Positions 1 to 10,835 of a DNA stretch of 64,000 nucleotides are shown in pieces. Each line of letters starts with the position of its first letter. Position 1 is the stretch's first letter. The position numbers and the translations under genes were made by a program. Origin of the DNA: Onthophagus taurus (taxonomy: Eukaryota > Arthropoda > Insecta > Coleoptera > Scarabaeidae); the NCBI RefSeq assembly GCF_036711975.1, contig NC_091968.1:18104001-18168000 (forward strand), written 5' to 3'. The notes beneath the pieces were generated by a model. The model was not told where the DNA came from and searched no databases. It was given only the letters and a program-made list of their open reading frames with translations.

Positions 1-253
1 TCTTTTGAATTTTCAGCAATAGGCAGAGGAACGACATCATCCCGAACCAGTAACGCGACCCCACCACGTCCATGAGATCTTCTGCAAAAAGAGGTGACGT
101 GATTATAGTTGAGAATTGATAAATTCTTAATTCCATCAACTGTGAGCCAGTGCTCGCAAATACATAGCACAACTGGTTTTACATATAAATTATAAAAAAA
201 GGTCTCAAGAACAGTACATTTATTTTTTAGTCCTTGTATATTTATGTGCACCA
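1..253 (-). pseudogene. LINE endonuclease (EEP) N-terminal fragment
   Basis: Read on the minus strand from about 253 down to the window edge, this encodes the start of an exonuclease-endonuclease-phosphatase domain of a jockey/CR1-like non-LTR retrotransposon. Visible motifs are VHINIQGLKNK, then CICEHWLT, the usual Glu-containing catalytic block of these endonucleases, then GRGGVALLVRD. The frame stays open to position 1, so the rest lies outside the window. Upstream (254-600) there is no clear coding. The LINE just to the right ends in a trinucleotide run at 601-630, so this copy looks like the older target into which that LINE inserted. The family is clear; the clade is not. Confidence 0.7.
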
Positions 254-600
254 TCGACAGTTTTGAAACTGAACAAGATTGACTATTATGATCTTTGTTA
301 TTAACATTTATATTAAGTTTATTTGACTTGTTAAAATAATTGACAACAGTATCGACAGATCGGACACCGATCGAACTAAGCAGCAACAGTGACATCACCG
401 ACACAATACGTCATTTGAATACATTCCGGGAGTGAGAGTTATTAAATTATGGTTATTAACATCATGAGAATTTTCAAACATAGGTTTATCCAAGTACTGG
501 TTAATGAGGCCAGACAAATTTTTACATAATTTAATTTTTTCTAGTTTGGATAAGTGAATACTTATAACATTAGTTATTCTACGAGTTATTATTGTATTTA

Positions 601-630
<30 letters not shown>
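601..630. repeat. (AAT)n microsatellite, probable LINE tail
   Basis: Ten AAT triplets in a row. Read on the minus strand this is an ATT run directly after the 3' untranslated part of the LINE at 631-1955. Simple trinucleotide tails in place of poly(A) are known for some LINE clades. It also encodes a spurious poly-Tyr stretch. Confidence 0.85.
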
Positions 631-631
<1 letters not shown>

Positions 632-1955
632 CAATTTATTAACCCTCAAAAATCTTTTACATATAAATCACTTTACATAATAAAGAAAATTAAGAAGGTT
701 AATTAGGTAGCCAGGTCAGGCAACACCTTGGTAGTGAGGCCTGCTCTTCCCCTGGCTCCTATGTACTATAACAACAAATAATCCATAACAGCGCAAAAAA
801 AATATATGTATAACTGAGTATAATAAGGAAAACTATTTCAATCTTGTCTGTCGCTCACATAGATACCGTCTGTATTTAATTTTAAACTTTGACACGTTTA
901 ACACTTTTAATGGGCGAGGAAGGGTGTTCCAAAAAACTGTGATGCCGTATGTAAATGAATTCCGAAAAGCAGACGACGCGTGACGTGGCACCGTAAGTGA
1001 ATCTTTATAGTTAGGTAGGTTATTTTATTACTTAAATAAACAGGAATTTTGTCTTTTAAGATTTTGAAATAAACTACTCCTCTATGTAGAGCCATCCTAT
1101 TATGCATATTCAGCCAACCACACTACGCCAATTTATGTGAAACTCTCTGATATTTTTGTATGCCATAAATCAGCCTGAGGCAGCTATTCTGGACATACTG
1201 CACCCTTCTTTGATTTTCTTTAGTTAAGCAGGGACCATAGACCGAATCACAGTGGTTGAAGTGAGATAAAATCAATGCATCAGTTAATAATCGTTTACTA
1301 TCTGCATTTAACACGTGTCGATACGGATAGAGACATTTCAAAATACAATAAGATTTTTGTAATAGCTTATTTATGTGTGTATTAAATTTTAAATCATTGT
1401 CTATAAACAGACCCAAATTTTTAACGGAATCCACGTGCTGTAATTTCTGATAACCTACACTAATTTTAAGAATATCACTAACAGATTTGATATGATTTTT
1501 ATTCCCAAAAATAATTACATTGGATTTAGTGGGGTTAATTTTTAGACCATGTGCCTCAGAAGCGTCAACAAGGGATTGTACATCCGAATTAATTTTGACA
1601 ACTGAGTATCATCAGCATAAGCATGATATTTGCAAAACTTAAAATTTTTATAAAACGTACTCACATAAATTATAAACAGCAGAGGTCCACATATACTTCC
1701 CTGAGGAACTCCTTTAGAGATTAGTTCTCTTTGTGAGAAGACATCTTTGATTTTAGTTCGTTGTTCTCTGTTTAAAAGGTAATGTTTAAAAAACTCTATT
1801 GCTGTGTGACTCAGACCAATGTAGTGTAAAATACTTAGTAACAGATGGTGATTTATCATATCAAATGCTTTTGAATAATCCAACAATACAATCGCATGCA
1901 TGTCACCCCCGTCGACGCTACGCAACACATCATCCACAATACATCCACAAATCAA
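631..1955 (-). pseudogene. LINE reverse transcriptase, 3' half, with 3' UTR
   Basis: Minus-strand reverse transcriptase of a jockey/CR1-like LINE. The palm begins at about 1940 (LLDYSKAFDMINH), followed by GVPQGSICGPLLF and the catalytic block YADDTQ at about 1600. The frame then shifts once, and the protein continues through FGNKNHIKSV and DSVKNLGLFIDNDLKF to the C-terminal IYGIQKYQRVSHKLA (end about 1123). 631-1122 is non-coding 3' UTR. Fingers and endonuclease are missing here; a same-strand endonuclease of similar type lies at 5286-6452, on the far side of a Copia and a Gypsy remnant. One reading is a single LINE split by those insertions with loss of the middle. Inactive copy. Confidence 0.8.
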
Positions 1956-2257
1956 GATAATATAAATATTTCGGCCTTTTCATACAATGATTAAAAAGAT
2001 GCAGATTAAAGTTGTACACTCTGCCAGAATTAATTTAATTTCGCCATAAAGAAAAGCGGTCTTCACATCAACTTGATAAAATTTCAAGCCTTGCGTAGCT
2101 GCCATGCTTAACAATACGCGTACTGTATCATAACGAGCGACTGGAGAAAATACTTTCCTTCCTTCTGGTAATTCTTCCATCCGTCATGTACCATTCTCTT
2201 CATGAGACTTCATTTCTTCATCCATTGCTTTTTTCCACATGACTTTACCTTCAGAAT

Positions 2258-2884
2258 CTATCGTTTCTTCATACTTTCCCGGAGCACATTCCTCAAGGTA
2301 GGCAAAGTAAGCGTAATCTTGTAAGGATTTTTCCTTTCCTGAATTGCTACCTCATAGTCGTTGTATCGACTTGGTAGTTTTTGTTGTCGTTTTGGACGTG
2401 TCGGATTTGTTTCTTCTATATCTTTATTACAATTTTCCGACTTATCTGGGTAAATTTCTTGAAGAACTTCTTCCGTTTCTTCCTTGTTGTTGCCTTCAGA
2501 TCCCTGAGTTTCAAGGTCATTCTTAAAATTGCTGTCCAGTTGGAAAGTCAATTCATTTTCGAATGTAACGTTACAGGAACGCACCAGATCTCTGCGTCCG
2601 TTAACATATATCCTATATCCATCCGATTCCTCGTAACCAACCAAAAGTCCGCATTCGCTTTTGCTTCCAAATTTTTGTTTTCGATTACGTTCTGGTAGCA
2701 AATACCAAACTTTCGTTCCGAACACTCTTAGTTTGTTAATATCAAAATGACTGACCCTCCCATACCACAGTTCAATTGGTGATTTTTCATTCACTGGTGT
2801 AGGTGCCGTTCTATTAAACACAAAAACTGCCGTATTACACGCTTCAGCCCAAACTTTTATAGGTAATCCCTTTTGTGTAAGCAT
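2258..2884 (-). pseudogene. Copia integrase C-terminal region
   Basis: 208 codons beginning inside the integrase core. Diagnostic blocks are WAEACNTAVFVFNRT, SPIELWYGRVSHFD and KLRVFGTKVWYLLP, followed by CGLLVGYEESDGYRIY. The acidic, Lys-rich tail before the reverse transcriptase is also usual. Upstream, to about 3240, the core continues in broken frames. Confidence 0.8.
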
Positions 2885-3420
2885 AGCACGAGCTGCTTCG
2901 ATTTTACAGTACGTCTGTCATTGCAACCCGCAACATAATACTGCTTTTTGATAAAGTGTCTTTCAGTGTTTTATTTAGAAATTCAGTTCCCGCGTCACAC
3001 AATAATGTTTTAATACGAACACCTGCAGTATCTATCTGCCTTATCGTTGGTCTTAAGGCAAAACAATCTGTTCACCAGCTTCCTTCGCACGCACCGTTCT
3101 CGACCCAAAATGCTTCCGATGCATTTTTCCCTGCAACTGACACAAAATTCATCTTTGATTTCAACACTGATACTATTTCTTTGTAAAAACTTTGCAATGT
3201 GTCTTTTATTTTGATATGCGAGTCTTTAGTGCAACACTTACAACGATTCATTTACTGACGCAACATTTACGACCACGGGATTCACCGGTTTTACTACCGA
3301 AATGTCCAAAATCGTCAAACCGTTAGATATTGTCTTTCCGATTACCAAAATCTGTCCATCACATTTCATGACACACGAACCATTCGCAAGAAAGTGGCTT
3401 GCGCATCCACTCTTTCTGGC

Positions 3421-3702
3421 TTACGCGGTAGAAAATAAATTTCCACGCAATTCTGGCACGTACAAGACATTTTTTAATTCACGATTGAACCATTCATTTT
3501 TAACTCTCGCTTGTATGCTCATTTTTCCTATTCCTAGAGCTAGTAGATCTTGAGAACCAATTCCAGTTATAGAAATTGGAACCCTCTGTGGTACATACGT
3601 CTTCAAGTTTTTCTTTTTTGACGTCATGTGCTGGGAATATCCAGAATCAGCAATCCATGCATCCACACCGATGGAATTAATATAACTGGGCAAAGCCATC
3701 AA
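3421..3702 (-). pseudogene. Copia aspartic protease with altered active site
   Basis: Carries the retropepsin block ADSGYSQHMTSKK and, near the end, LYVPELRGNLFS, the common protease-to-integrase junction of Copia elements. The catalytic Asp-Ser-Gly is present. Copia proteases generally read DSGCSxHM; here the Cys is Tyr. The fragment ends at a stop at the left and is joined to gag by a frame change at the right. Confidence 0.7.
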
Positions 3703-3879
3703 CCTTCCACGATCCGTGTTCTTCGAATTGTTTTCATCGTCATCATTCGATTTTTCTGGGCACTGTGCAGCTTTATGTCTCGTTTTGTGACATTTATAAC
3801 ATTTAAAAAGGAAATTGCTGCTTTTCTTTTTCTTTGTGTCCCCATTTCCACTTTTCGTTGATCCTTCGTTATTGTTCTG

Positions 3880-4458
3880 TTATGCTGCACGTAGAGCCAC
3901 CATGTTATTATCCGTACCAACGTTTATTCTTTCTTCGTGGTTACTAATACGCTCTGTTAATATATCAAGCGATCTGGAATCGTGTGATTCAGTTTCCCAA
4001 ACCATTTTTACAGGTATATATTCAACAGGCAAAATATATAAAACTCGTCCCAGTAAAATGCATTCGTCAAGCTCTGTTTTCTTTTTCCTTTTGAGTTCAC
4101 TATTTATTTCATGAAATAAATTATGCAACTCATCAATATGGGTAATCATATTAACATTAGCATCGTAGGCATAACCAAAAAATTGTTCAAGCAATTCTTT
4201 AGGGGTCTTACAGCCCAAAACATGACGCTTTATGGGTTGACTTAGTGCTCTAGTTATATATAACTGGGCTCTTGCACAATCGGCTTCGTATTCATCGATA
4301 GCTTCCAATTGTTCTGTGGTTGATTTTTCTACCTTCTCTGGTACTTTACGTGTACCATCCTCGACGTCAAATAAACGAGTCGCACGAAACAACATGAACA
4401 TGGATTCCTCCCAAACTTCCCAGTTCTCAGCTCCAAGAACTTCACCGACACACGACAA
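3880..4458 (-). pseudogene. Copia gag polyprotein fragment
   Basis: An open frame of 192 codons with the helical gag core usual in Copia elements: WEESMFMLF near the start, ARAQLYITRALSQPI in the middle, and a basic stretch SELKRKKKTELDE. Its natural N-terminus is missing because the Gypsy LTR starts at 4477. The zinc knuckle follows in another frame at about 3800. Particle structural protein of the element; no host role is inferred. Confidence 0.7.
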
Positions 4459-4476
4459 GAGATCTGTTTTGTACGC

Positions 4477-4694
4477 TGTTGTGTACGGAGTGGTTTAAAG
4501 GAAACACCGGGTTTCTCTTAACTGAACTTTAATAATAAAAATGTAAACTTATTTACATTGAAATAACGCTAAAACTATGTAGAGACTCTCACGCACATCG
4601 AGCCAACGTGAAACTGAGACTTTGGCGTGTGGTCACCCTCTACCTAACCTCGGGTAGTTCTTTGTTCTAACTCGCTTTGTTCCAATACACCACA
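4477..4694 (-). repeat. Gypsy-type LTR (218 bp) with polypurine tract at 4695-4705
   Basis: On the minus strand the sequence starts TGTGGTGTATTGG and ends CGTACACAACA, giving the TG...CA ends of an LTR. It is immediately preceded by the purine run GGAGGGAGGAG (4695-4705), which would prime plus-strand synthesis, and that in turn by Gypsy integrase coding. The other LTR is not in the window. The LTR abuts the Copia gag frame, so the Gypsy element landed in gag. Confidence 0.65.
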
Positions 4695-4720
4695 CTCCTC
4701 CCTCCTAGATCCAGGAACAT

Positions 4721-5285
4721 CTATGGTGTGTAATCCTCCAGATATTTTGACTCGTGTGGAGCGTGGTGAGGGTAGCACCTCTCAGGCAGCAGTTTCTGAA
4801 GAATCTGTGTTCTTCTCACTAGTTGGCTTTGTGGATTCCCGCTCCGGTTCCCTTGGCAAATCCTTTTCGTTTGTTTGATCTGGTACTTCGATTGTACTGC
4901 GTTCAGCACGTGGTCGAATTTGATCGATGTGGCGTTTTAAAGTTTTACCGTTGTCGGTTGTTAATTTATAACTTAACGGACCTGTCGCTTCCACCACCGT
5001 TGCTGGCTGCCACTTGTCTGAATAGTTTGAAATTGTTGCTCCCACGTCATCATTACCCAATTTTTTTAATGACTTTTTGAAGTTCTGCACCATACGTTCA
5101 GCCTGGCCATTGCTACTGGGATGTTACGGTGCAGTTAAAGCTCGACGGATTCAATTTTTTCTTAACCATTCACGATACTCCTTTGAAGTAAAAGCTGTTC
5201 CGTTATCCGAAACAATTACATCGGGAATTCCGTGGGTGGCGAATTTTCCGTAGTACCTTAATCGCTGCAGAATGAGATTAGCTAC
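4721..5285 (-). pseudogene. Gypsy integrase C-terminal fragment
   Basis: The minus strand encodes the end of an integrase core: HGIPDVIVSDNGTAFTS with a catalytic Asp, then HPSSNGQAERMVQ with the conserved Asn-Gly-x-x-Glu block. It continues into a C-terminal tail with GPLSYKLTTDNG and an acidic end. Two in-frame stops interrupt the core (about 5127-5155). The element is lost above 5285, where LINE sequence begins. Confidence 0.75.
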
Positions 5286-6452
5286 CTCTGTTTCAGTAGT
5301 AGCGATAAACTTAAAAGCTTTAGTACTAAACTTGTTAGAAGAATAATAACGTCTGGTAGAAGGGTCAGGGGGTCCGCATTATTATTATTAGCAACAAAGA
5401 AATTGTTTAGATCATTTGCAGTTCCCAAGTGAGACAAATCTATGTGACAATGAATTTTATTTAAGATATTTAAATCTTTCAGATGTTTCCAAACGTTACC
5501 CGGATCAGCAGCGCAACGATACCGCAGATATGCCTTCTTTTCATGACGAACACTAGAGTTGACCAAATTGCGGAGCTGCCTAAAATACATAAAATCATTA
5601 TGATTCCTAGAATGCTTAAATTTTCGGTAAGCTTTATCTCTTAGGTTCATCATAAATTTCAAAGTCATCCATGGTGCGGGAGGCCTCGTGATACGTACAG
5701 CTTTTACAGGAGCATAAAAATCGATCAAATTTAACAAACTCGCATTCAAAAATGAAATTTTGTCGTCAATGTCATGCAACTCATAAATCAAATCCCAACC
5801 GTACGATCTTATGAAAAACCGAGTATCGCACGATTTTGTGCGATACTCGGTCGTACTTCCGAATGCCGTAAATATATCGACGACAACAACTCCGTATTTT
5901 TTGTATACTGTAAGACGTATCTATAATTATTGCTAACATCAACCTCAAATAAATCCAAGTTTATATTTTTAAGATTTCTAAATTGTTTGTACTGGTGGGG
6001 ATTAGAATTTATCTTTCTGATTGTGAGTCCAATGCTGCAGAAGACCAGAGCATGGTCCGATATAGCTGAGTTTCGTCAACCAGGGCATCCCGCAATTATT
6101 AATTCGTTGTTAAACGATAATACGTTAATTCGCTTGAAACGATAATAACATCTATAAGCGTTGAGGTAGTGCGCGTCACCCTTGTAGGCTCCTGAACTAC
6201 TTGAGTCATATCCAAGGAGTCCAACAACAGGTTGAACGACAGAACAGTACGCGAGCCACGGTCCAACAAATTGATATTAAAATCGCCCAAACATACCACG
6301 TGTGAACAGAGTTGTTTTGCCAGCATCAATGTCTCCTCCAGGCTCTCAAAAAATAAATCACCGACATAATTCGGAGGTCTGTACACCACACGTACAGCCA
6401 AGACAGCGATTTTAACAGCAAATTTAATTGTAATATTCCGCTTTTCACTCAT
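5286..6452 (-). pseudogene. LINE endonuclease and linker
   Basis: Minus-strand jockey/CR1-like LINE. 6099-6452 encodes the endonuclease core (VVYRPPNYVGDLFFESLE, then VVCLGDFNINLLD with the catalytic Asp and Asn). The C-terminal endonuclease His block lies near 6050 (DHALVFCSIGL). The linker before the reverse transcriptase is at 5282-5791 (YELHDIDDKISFLNASLL, then RITRPPAPW). Between these, at 5800-5930, an extra stretch resembles the C-terminal end of the same LINE family's reverse transcriptase and contains a hairpin. The reverse transcriptase is cut off at the Gypsy boundary. Confidence 0.75.
5801..5856. repeat. Nested inverted repeat inside LINE coding region
   Basis: A perfect 13-bp stem, CCGAGTATCGCAC with its complement, around a 6-base loop (5819-5850). 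It is flanked by a second inverted pair, GTACGA at 5801 and TCGTAC at 5851. It lies within the LINE linker coding. Confidence 0.8.
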
Positions 6453-7172
6453 TACTTAATAGAGCTAAATTTAGTAATTATAATTAAAATAGTATGACCT
6501 TCAGTTTCGATTTGTGATCTTTTTAACAAAGAATAAAAAATAGTCTTTGAAGATGGCCAAGGGCTGAAACTAGTATTAAATAAAAACCAGCTTAAAAGTA
6601 CAGATTCAAACTTTAAATTATTTACCTACTTCAAAATTAACAAGTGGTAGAATGGATTTCAATTATAATTCTTTTTCAACATATGTCTATCGATAATATA
6701 GTATTTGTCTTTGAACCTGAGCTGTATTTTTAAATATTTTTTAAATATTTAAATTATGAAAGATGCAGCATAAAATGTTATTTTTAGTTTATAAAGTTTG
6801 ATTCACATAATCTCAATCGTTGTTGTTCTTTTAATGTTATACTATATTCATTTTATTATTTTGGAATTTATATTTTAATATTCAACTTGTTCATATGGAA
6901 CAATACAAGATATTTTATGTATTCGAATTTTGACGTAAGTTTTATTTTTTGATGTATACTTTTGAATTAATGTTTATTAAAACAAGAGAATTTATATCAT
7001 ATTGTTATACACCTTTTTCCAACAGGAAGCTTTCTGAAGATGCGATGGATGAGATTTAGGCGAAAATGGTAAAAGCATATTAGTAAAATAAATAATTGTT
7101 TCTACTTTTTTAGGGCGATTTAAGCGAATTATAAATTAAAAAATAACTGAAATAAGCTATGCGAGAAGAGGA
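6453..7172. other. AT-rich stretch without recognisable gene
   Basis: About 720 bp of AT-rich DNA with only short open frames in all six readings, no motif I recognise and no clear repeat. It separates the LINE remnant from the foldback element. Possibly decayed transposon or the original spacer. Confidence 0.5.
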
Positions 7173-7310
7173 GGGTTTCGTCCAATCGGAAAAGATGGTC
7201 CTGGTGTGTGTTCCAGAGACAGGATGGCGCGCCTTATTTCTTTATGTACGTAAGATAAAGGCGCGACGTACTGTCTGGAACGCACCATCTTTTCCGATTG
7301 GACGGAACCC
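7173..7310. mobile_element. Small foldback (MITE-like) element
   Basis: The left arm, from GGGTTTCGTCCAATCGG, and the right arm, ending CCGATTGGACGGAACCC, are complementary over most of about 60 bp. The match extends inward through AAAAGATGGT, TGTTCCAGA and GGCGCG before a short loop. The whole 138 bp can fold into one hairpin. No clear target-site duplication is seen. Confidence 0.7.
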
Positions 7311-7639
7311 CCCTTTCTATTTGACACATTTTGGTTAAAACCGCATTGATATCCACCCAGCCGTTTTCGACATAACGGGGTCTTACTAAACCGCGCTTTT
7401 CCGCGAAATTATATGGAATATCGAAAAAATAAAATATGCCACTCTTTAAGAACACCTGTTCAAAATTAAAATTTTTTCGTATGATAGTTTTAGAGAAAAA
7501 AAATTGTAAAGTTGGTCCTGTATAATGCATAACACTATCTTTAAAACCATAGTTAGCTGCGGATGTGAAGTGTGGTAGATGAATACAAGTGATGCAAGAA
7601 AGGTATTGTCTATGTAAATAGACAATACACATCTATTTA

Positions 7640-7890
7640 CACATGCCAACCACAATTCTAGATAAAATAAAGTCAAAACAAATCATCTGGTACGGTGACG
7701 TTAGAATGATGCAAGAGGGAATACGTCCACGAACTATCATGGAATGAAAACCCCACGAAAGAAGGAAGAAAGGGAGAAGGCCCAACACATGGTCAAAAGG
7801 AATAAAGAACACGATAGCAGAGTGGAATTTAACCATGGACGACTAGTAGAACCGAGAAGCATGGAGAATGGAAAACTTATTGCGAGTTTT
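7640..7890 (+). pseudogene. LINE (RTE-like) C-terminal tail
   Basis: Plus-strand translation gives KSKQIIWYGDVRMMQEGIRP, then HERRKKGRRPNTWSKGIKN and NREAWRMEN. This is the typical end of RTE-type LINE proteins (WYGHV...GRRxxGRP...WxxGI...W). Stops interrupt it. A shorter form of the same tail sits next to proteases B (about 18270-18400) and C (about 27640-27730), so it belongs to the duplicated segment. Confidence 0.6.
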
Positions 7891-7971
7891 GACATTTACA
7901 AGTACAAAAATACTCAATCGAATTAAAAAAAAAATCAAGGTCTAATAAAACACAATTACGCGTTCTTTTAT

Positions 7972-9310
7972 TCAATTTGGCCAAACTATGGATTCAATCC
8001 AAGAAATATAGTTAGAGACTCTTGTATAAACCCCGGGAACTAATCCGCAATTATTTCCAAACGATGTAATCCCAACAACTCTATACATTTGTGGTAAATG
8101 TTGAATTTTCATTTGAATCGGTCCACCAGAATCACCATGACAAGCATCCACCATAGTTTCTGGATCTCCCCCGCATATTTGCAACTCTTCATCGAAACCA
8201 TTCGCTAATTTCGGTTGTGCACGAATACTTCTTGCACAATTTTTCGCCGGCAAATTGTGTAAATTAGCCTTTTGAAGATAAGTATGCAATTTACCACCAT
8301 AATATAAAGCTCCCCATCCAGTTATTGTTAAATTGTTTTGATCTAAATCAAATTTTGATTGTAAACAAGCAGGCTTTACGTATATGGTGTAAATCGCAGG
8401 ACGATCCAATTTAATTAGAGCTATATCGTGGTAAAAAGATTCGAAATTATAATCGGGGGGACTAAAAACTTCTTGGATCTTAAAATTTTGAGGTTCCGCA
8501 AATTCGGTTGTTGCAGCTATATCCAAATCGCCTAATCTTACTAGGGAAACTGGTCCACTAAAAATAATTACAAAAATTGATATTTAAACAAAAATTTTTG
8601 TTGATTTCTTACAAATCTTTTGATTCTAAACAATGAGCTGCTGTTAAGATGAATTGTTCGCTGATTAAACTCCCACCGCATTTAAATTCAATGTTTTTTG
8701 ATGGACCATATCCCAAAACAGCCTATAAGTATTTTAATAAATTATTTTAGTTAATGATTTGAATCTTTTATTACCATATGGGGATATTCTTCGAAATGAG
8801 CATTCACACCACCAACAATGTGGCGAAAATTATTATGCCGCATTACACTTTTTGGTGTTGTACTCGTGGTGGTTGTTATCGTAGTTTTGATGTTCAATTT
8901 TAAATATTCTTGACATTCTTTAAGGATAATATTAAATATTAAGAACTGTGTAATATTAAATTTTTAACATTTTACTTTTTTCGCTAATTCTATTTGAAAT
9001 TTTTTCTTCGATAATTTCCGTTTCATTTTGATCGCAACAAACCGTAGGATATCTACCAGAGAATCCACACGAAACAGGTCGTAATCCTTGTTGAAGTTCG
9101 TTCTTTGCTGAGATACAATCTAAGATATGTTGACATATTCCAATGGATCCATTTCGTAAGTTACAACTTTGAAACTCTTAAATATGGTTAGTGAAAAAAT
9201 TGATTTAATACTAAATTTAATATAAACTAAATATACAATTAAAACCTACTTTGAGTTTTAACAAACAATATGAATGTTAAACCGAGAAACGTCTTAATGG
9301 AACCATACAT
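7972..9310 (-). CDS. Protease A: CLIPC serine protease, His activation site
   Basis: Five exons, minus strand: 9310-9250, 9176-8976, 8917-8775, 8722-8613, 8557-7972, all with GT-AG introns; 366 codons. Exon 1 encodes a signal peptide (MYGSIKTFLGLTFILFV). Exon 2 is a CLIP domain with six Cys between residues 25 and 68. Exon 3 has the linker Cys, a Thr-rich stretch and the activation site FRH before IVGG, so P1 is His120. The triad is His165 (TAAHC), Asp216 (HDIAL) and Ser315 (GDSGGP); Asp309 in the pocket predicts cleavage after Arg/Lys. The end ISWIESIVWPN resembles Drosophila Persephone, which also has a His P1. The likely role is extracellular immune signalling. AATAAA overlaps the stop codon. 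Confidence 0.9.
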
Positions 9311-9779
9311 TGTGTTAAACTGATTTCATTTAAAATAATCCAAATCACCTTGATTGTTCAGAAAACAGACCAATTAAAAGATGAACATAATAAGATATAA
9401 AAGACTTACATAATGAAGATTTTCCATATTTTGGTTACTTAATAAATACTGTTATTAATATAAATAATAACAATAAATAAATAAAATAATTAAAAATGGA
9501 GGGATTTTGTAAATTTTTTACAAACTGATGTGGATCAACAAACTAAAAGCAATCAAATATAGAGTCGACGTTACACCGGATTTAGGTTTAATATATGAAG
9601 AACTTTGTATAATTTGTGCCAATCGGTACGCTTAAAGTTTTGACATGTCCTGTGCGATATTGCGATTATTTGCTAGATTATTTATTTAATCATAATAAAG
9701 TTGGATATGGACACGATGAAGGAGTATTTTCGTACTACATCATCGTACTAGACACGTCGAGGTGTGTAAACCCTTCGTA

Positions 9780-10230
9780 AAAGATTTAGAATGTTCTGAA
9801 ACATACATTAAAATATTCCATTACTTCATCTAAGTTATCTCGACTGCAAGGTTTAATCACATGTTGCAATAATGGGTCAGCCACATCGTCAATAAATATA
9901 CATACATAAGGCATTGCTTTGCTTATTCCTAACAATGGAGTATCTTTGTTGAGATATGCTTCTGAAATATGATTTCATCGCTTTGTTTGCCGTATCCTCC
10001 AACTTTAATTGTTATAAACCTGACATGTGCATCTGCTTTTGCTTATAGCACAATAGAATAATACTTCTTATAATTAAAAAATGTGGAGCAGAGTTGGCAG
10101 AACATTTGACTCGAATATATTTTCTGTTAATAGCACCAATTGTTAGGAGAATTCCAAGAATTGCAAAAAATCTTCAAATATGAAAATGCTTGCTTGGCTA
10201 TTTAAGTTAAAGTAGTACAAAATTTAGTCT
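9780..10230 (-). pseudogene. PIF/Harbinger transposase remnant (copy in A segment)
   Basis: Minus-strand translation gives a DDE_4-type nuclease core: ADAHVRFITIKVGGYGKQSD, with an Asp before the conserved Tyr-Gly-x-x-Ser-Asp. PYVCIFIDD follows, then DPLLQHVIKPCSRDN at the left end. Stops and frameshifts occur. Its homologues at 20000-20253 and 29335-29600 lack the left part. It lies upstream of the protease A promoter in opposite reading and has no apparent connection to it. Confidence 0.65.
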
Positions 10231-10269
10231 AACACACGTTTTAGAGCTGTGGTGAGTGTACTAGATCAC

Positions 10270-10380
10270 TCTACGAGATGAATGATACTGAGAAGGTGAA
10301 AATGCTGATGATGGAGTGTTCTGATATTGACAAGGTGGAAAACTTAATGATGGAGTTGTATGGTTGTTCAAAAAAACAGG
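10270..10380 (+). pseudogene. Unrecognised acidic repeat-peptide fragment
   Basis: A short plus-strand frame encodes two similar Met/Glu-rich halves, DTEKVKMLMMECS and DIDKVENLMMELY. A homologous piece occurs at 29744-29992 with a longer N-terminal part. I do not recognise the protein. It could be a piece of a transposon accessory protein carried in the duplicon. Confidence 0.35.
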
Positions 10381-10562
10381 TCGTGTAAGGATGAACAAGA
10401 ATGAGGATGTTCTCTTTATTTCTTTTATATTTTAGCAATTACTCCCGGTAGTTATATAGAGAAGACGTTTTAATATTTTTGTTGGCTTAATAAATACTTG
10501 GTCAAGAGAAAATAAAAAATTTAATGTACTTTAACTAGTTGAAATTTTTTTTATTTACAATT

Positions 10563-10602
10563 CGTCTGACTAGTTTCGCTTTATAGACATCTTCAGAGAC
10601 TC
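10563..10602 (-). ncRNA. Hammerhead-ribozyme-like motif (solitary)
   Basis: On the minus strand: stem I strand GUCU, core CUGAAGA, a weak stem II, GAAAC, a two-base loop closed by AC/GU, cleavage triplet GUC, then AGAC pairing with GUCU. This is a complete minimal type I hammerhead arrangement apart from the weak stem II and one extra base after the core. Such motifs are known in terminal repeats of Penelope-like elements. No reverse transcriptase is adjacent, so this is probably a 3' remnant. Confidence 0.55.
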
Positions 10603-10835
10603 TACAGTGAAAAAATATTTGTTTTACAATATTGTTTTAATCCAAACTTAAACTAAATAAAGGTTAACTTTTCCCTTTATATTTACCATTGCCGATGTTA
10701 ATAAGCCTATTTTCGGTGCAGATTTTCTTGAAAAATTCACCATTTTGGTTGATATTAAAAATCAACGATTGATTGATTCTACAACCAAAATAAGTTCTTC
10801 TGGATCACTGATGCAAATATCTTCAACACCAGACT

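Larger units (their letters stand above)
1975..4476 (-). mobile_element. Copia-type LTR retrotransposon remnant (gag-pol)
   Basis: Minus strand, Copia order gag, protease, integrase, reverse transcriptase. Gag at 3880-4458; zinc knuckle of CCHC type (CYKCHKTRHKAAQC) at about 3750-3800; protease at 3421-3702; integrase at 2258-3380, including DAGTEFLNKTLKD around one catalytic Asp; start of reverse transcriptase at 1980-2180 (FSPVARYDTVRVLL, QVDVKTAFLYGE). Integrase before reverse transcriptase distinguishes Copia from Gypsy. The element ends abruptly at about 2035, so most of the reverse transcriptase and RNase H are gone. Gag is cut at 4476 by the Gypsy LTR. Several stops and frameshifts make it inactive. 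Confidence 0.85.

Noticed and set aside
395..649. Open frame with poly-Tyr
   Set aside because: The Tyr run is only the translation of the (AAT)n microsatellite; the rest has no recognisable domain.
7234..7676. Overlapping minus-strand frames beside the foldback
   Set aside because: Partly antisense to the LINE tail and not conserved in frame in the B and C segments.
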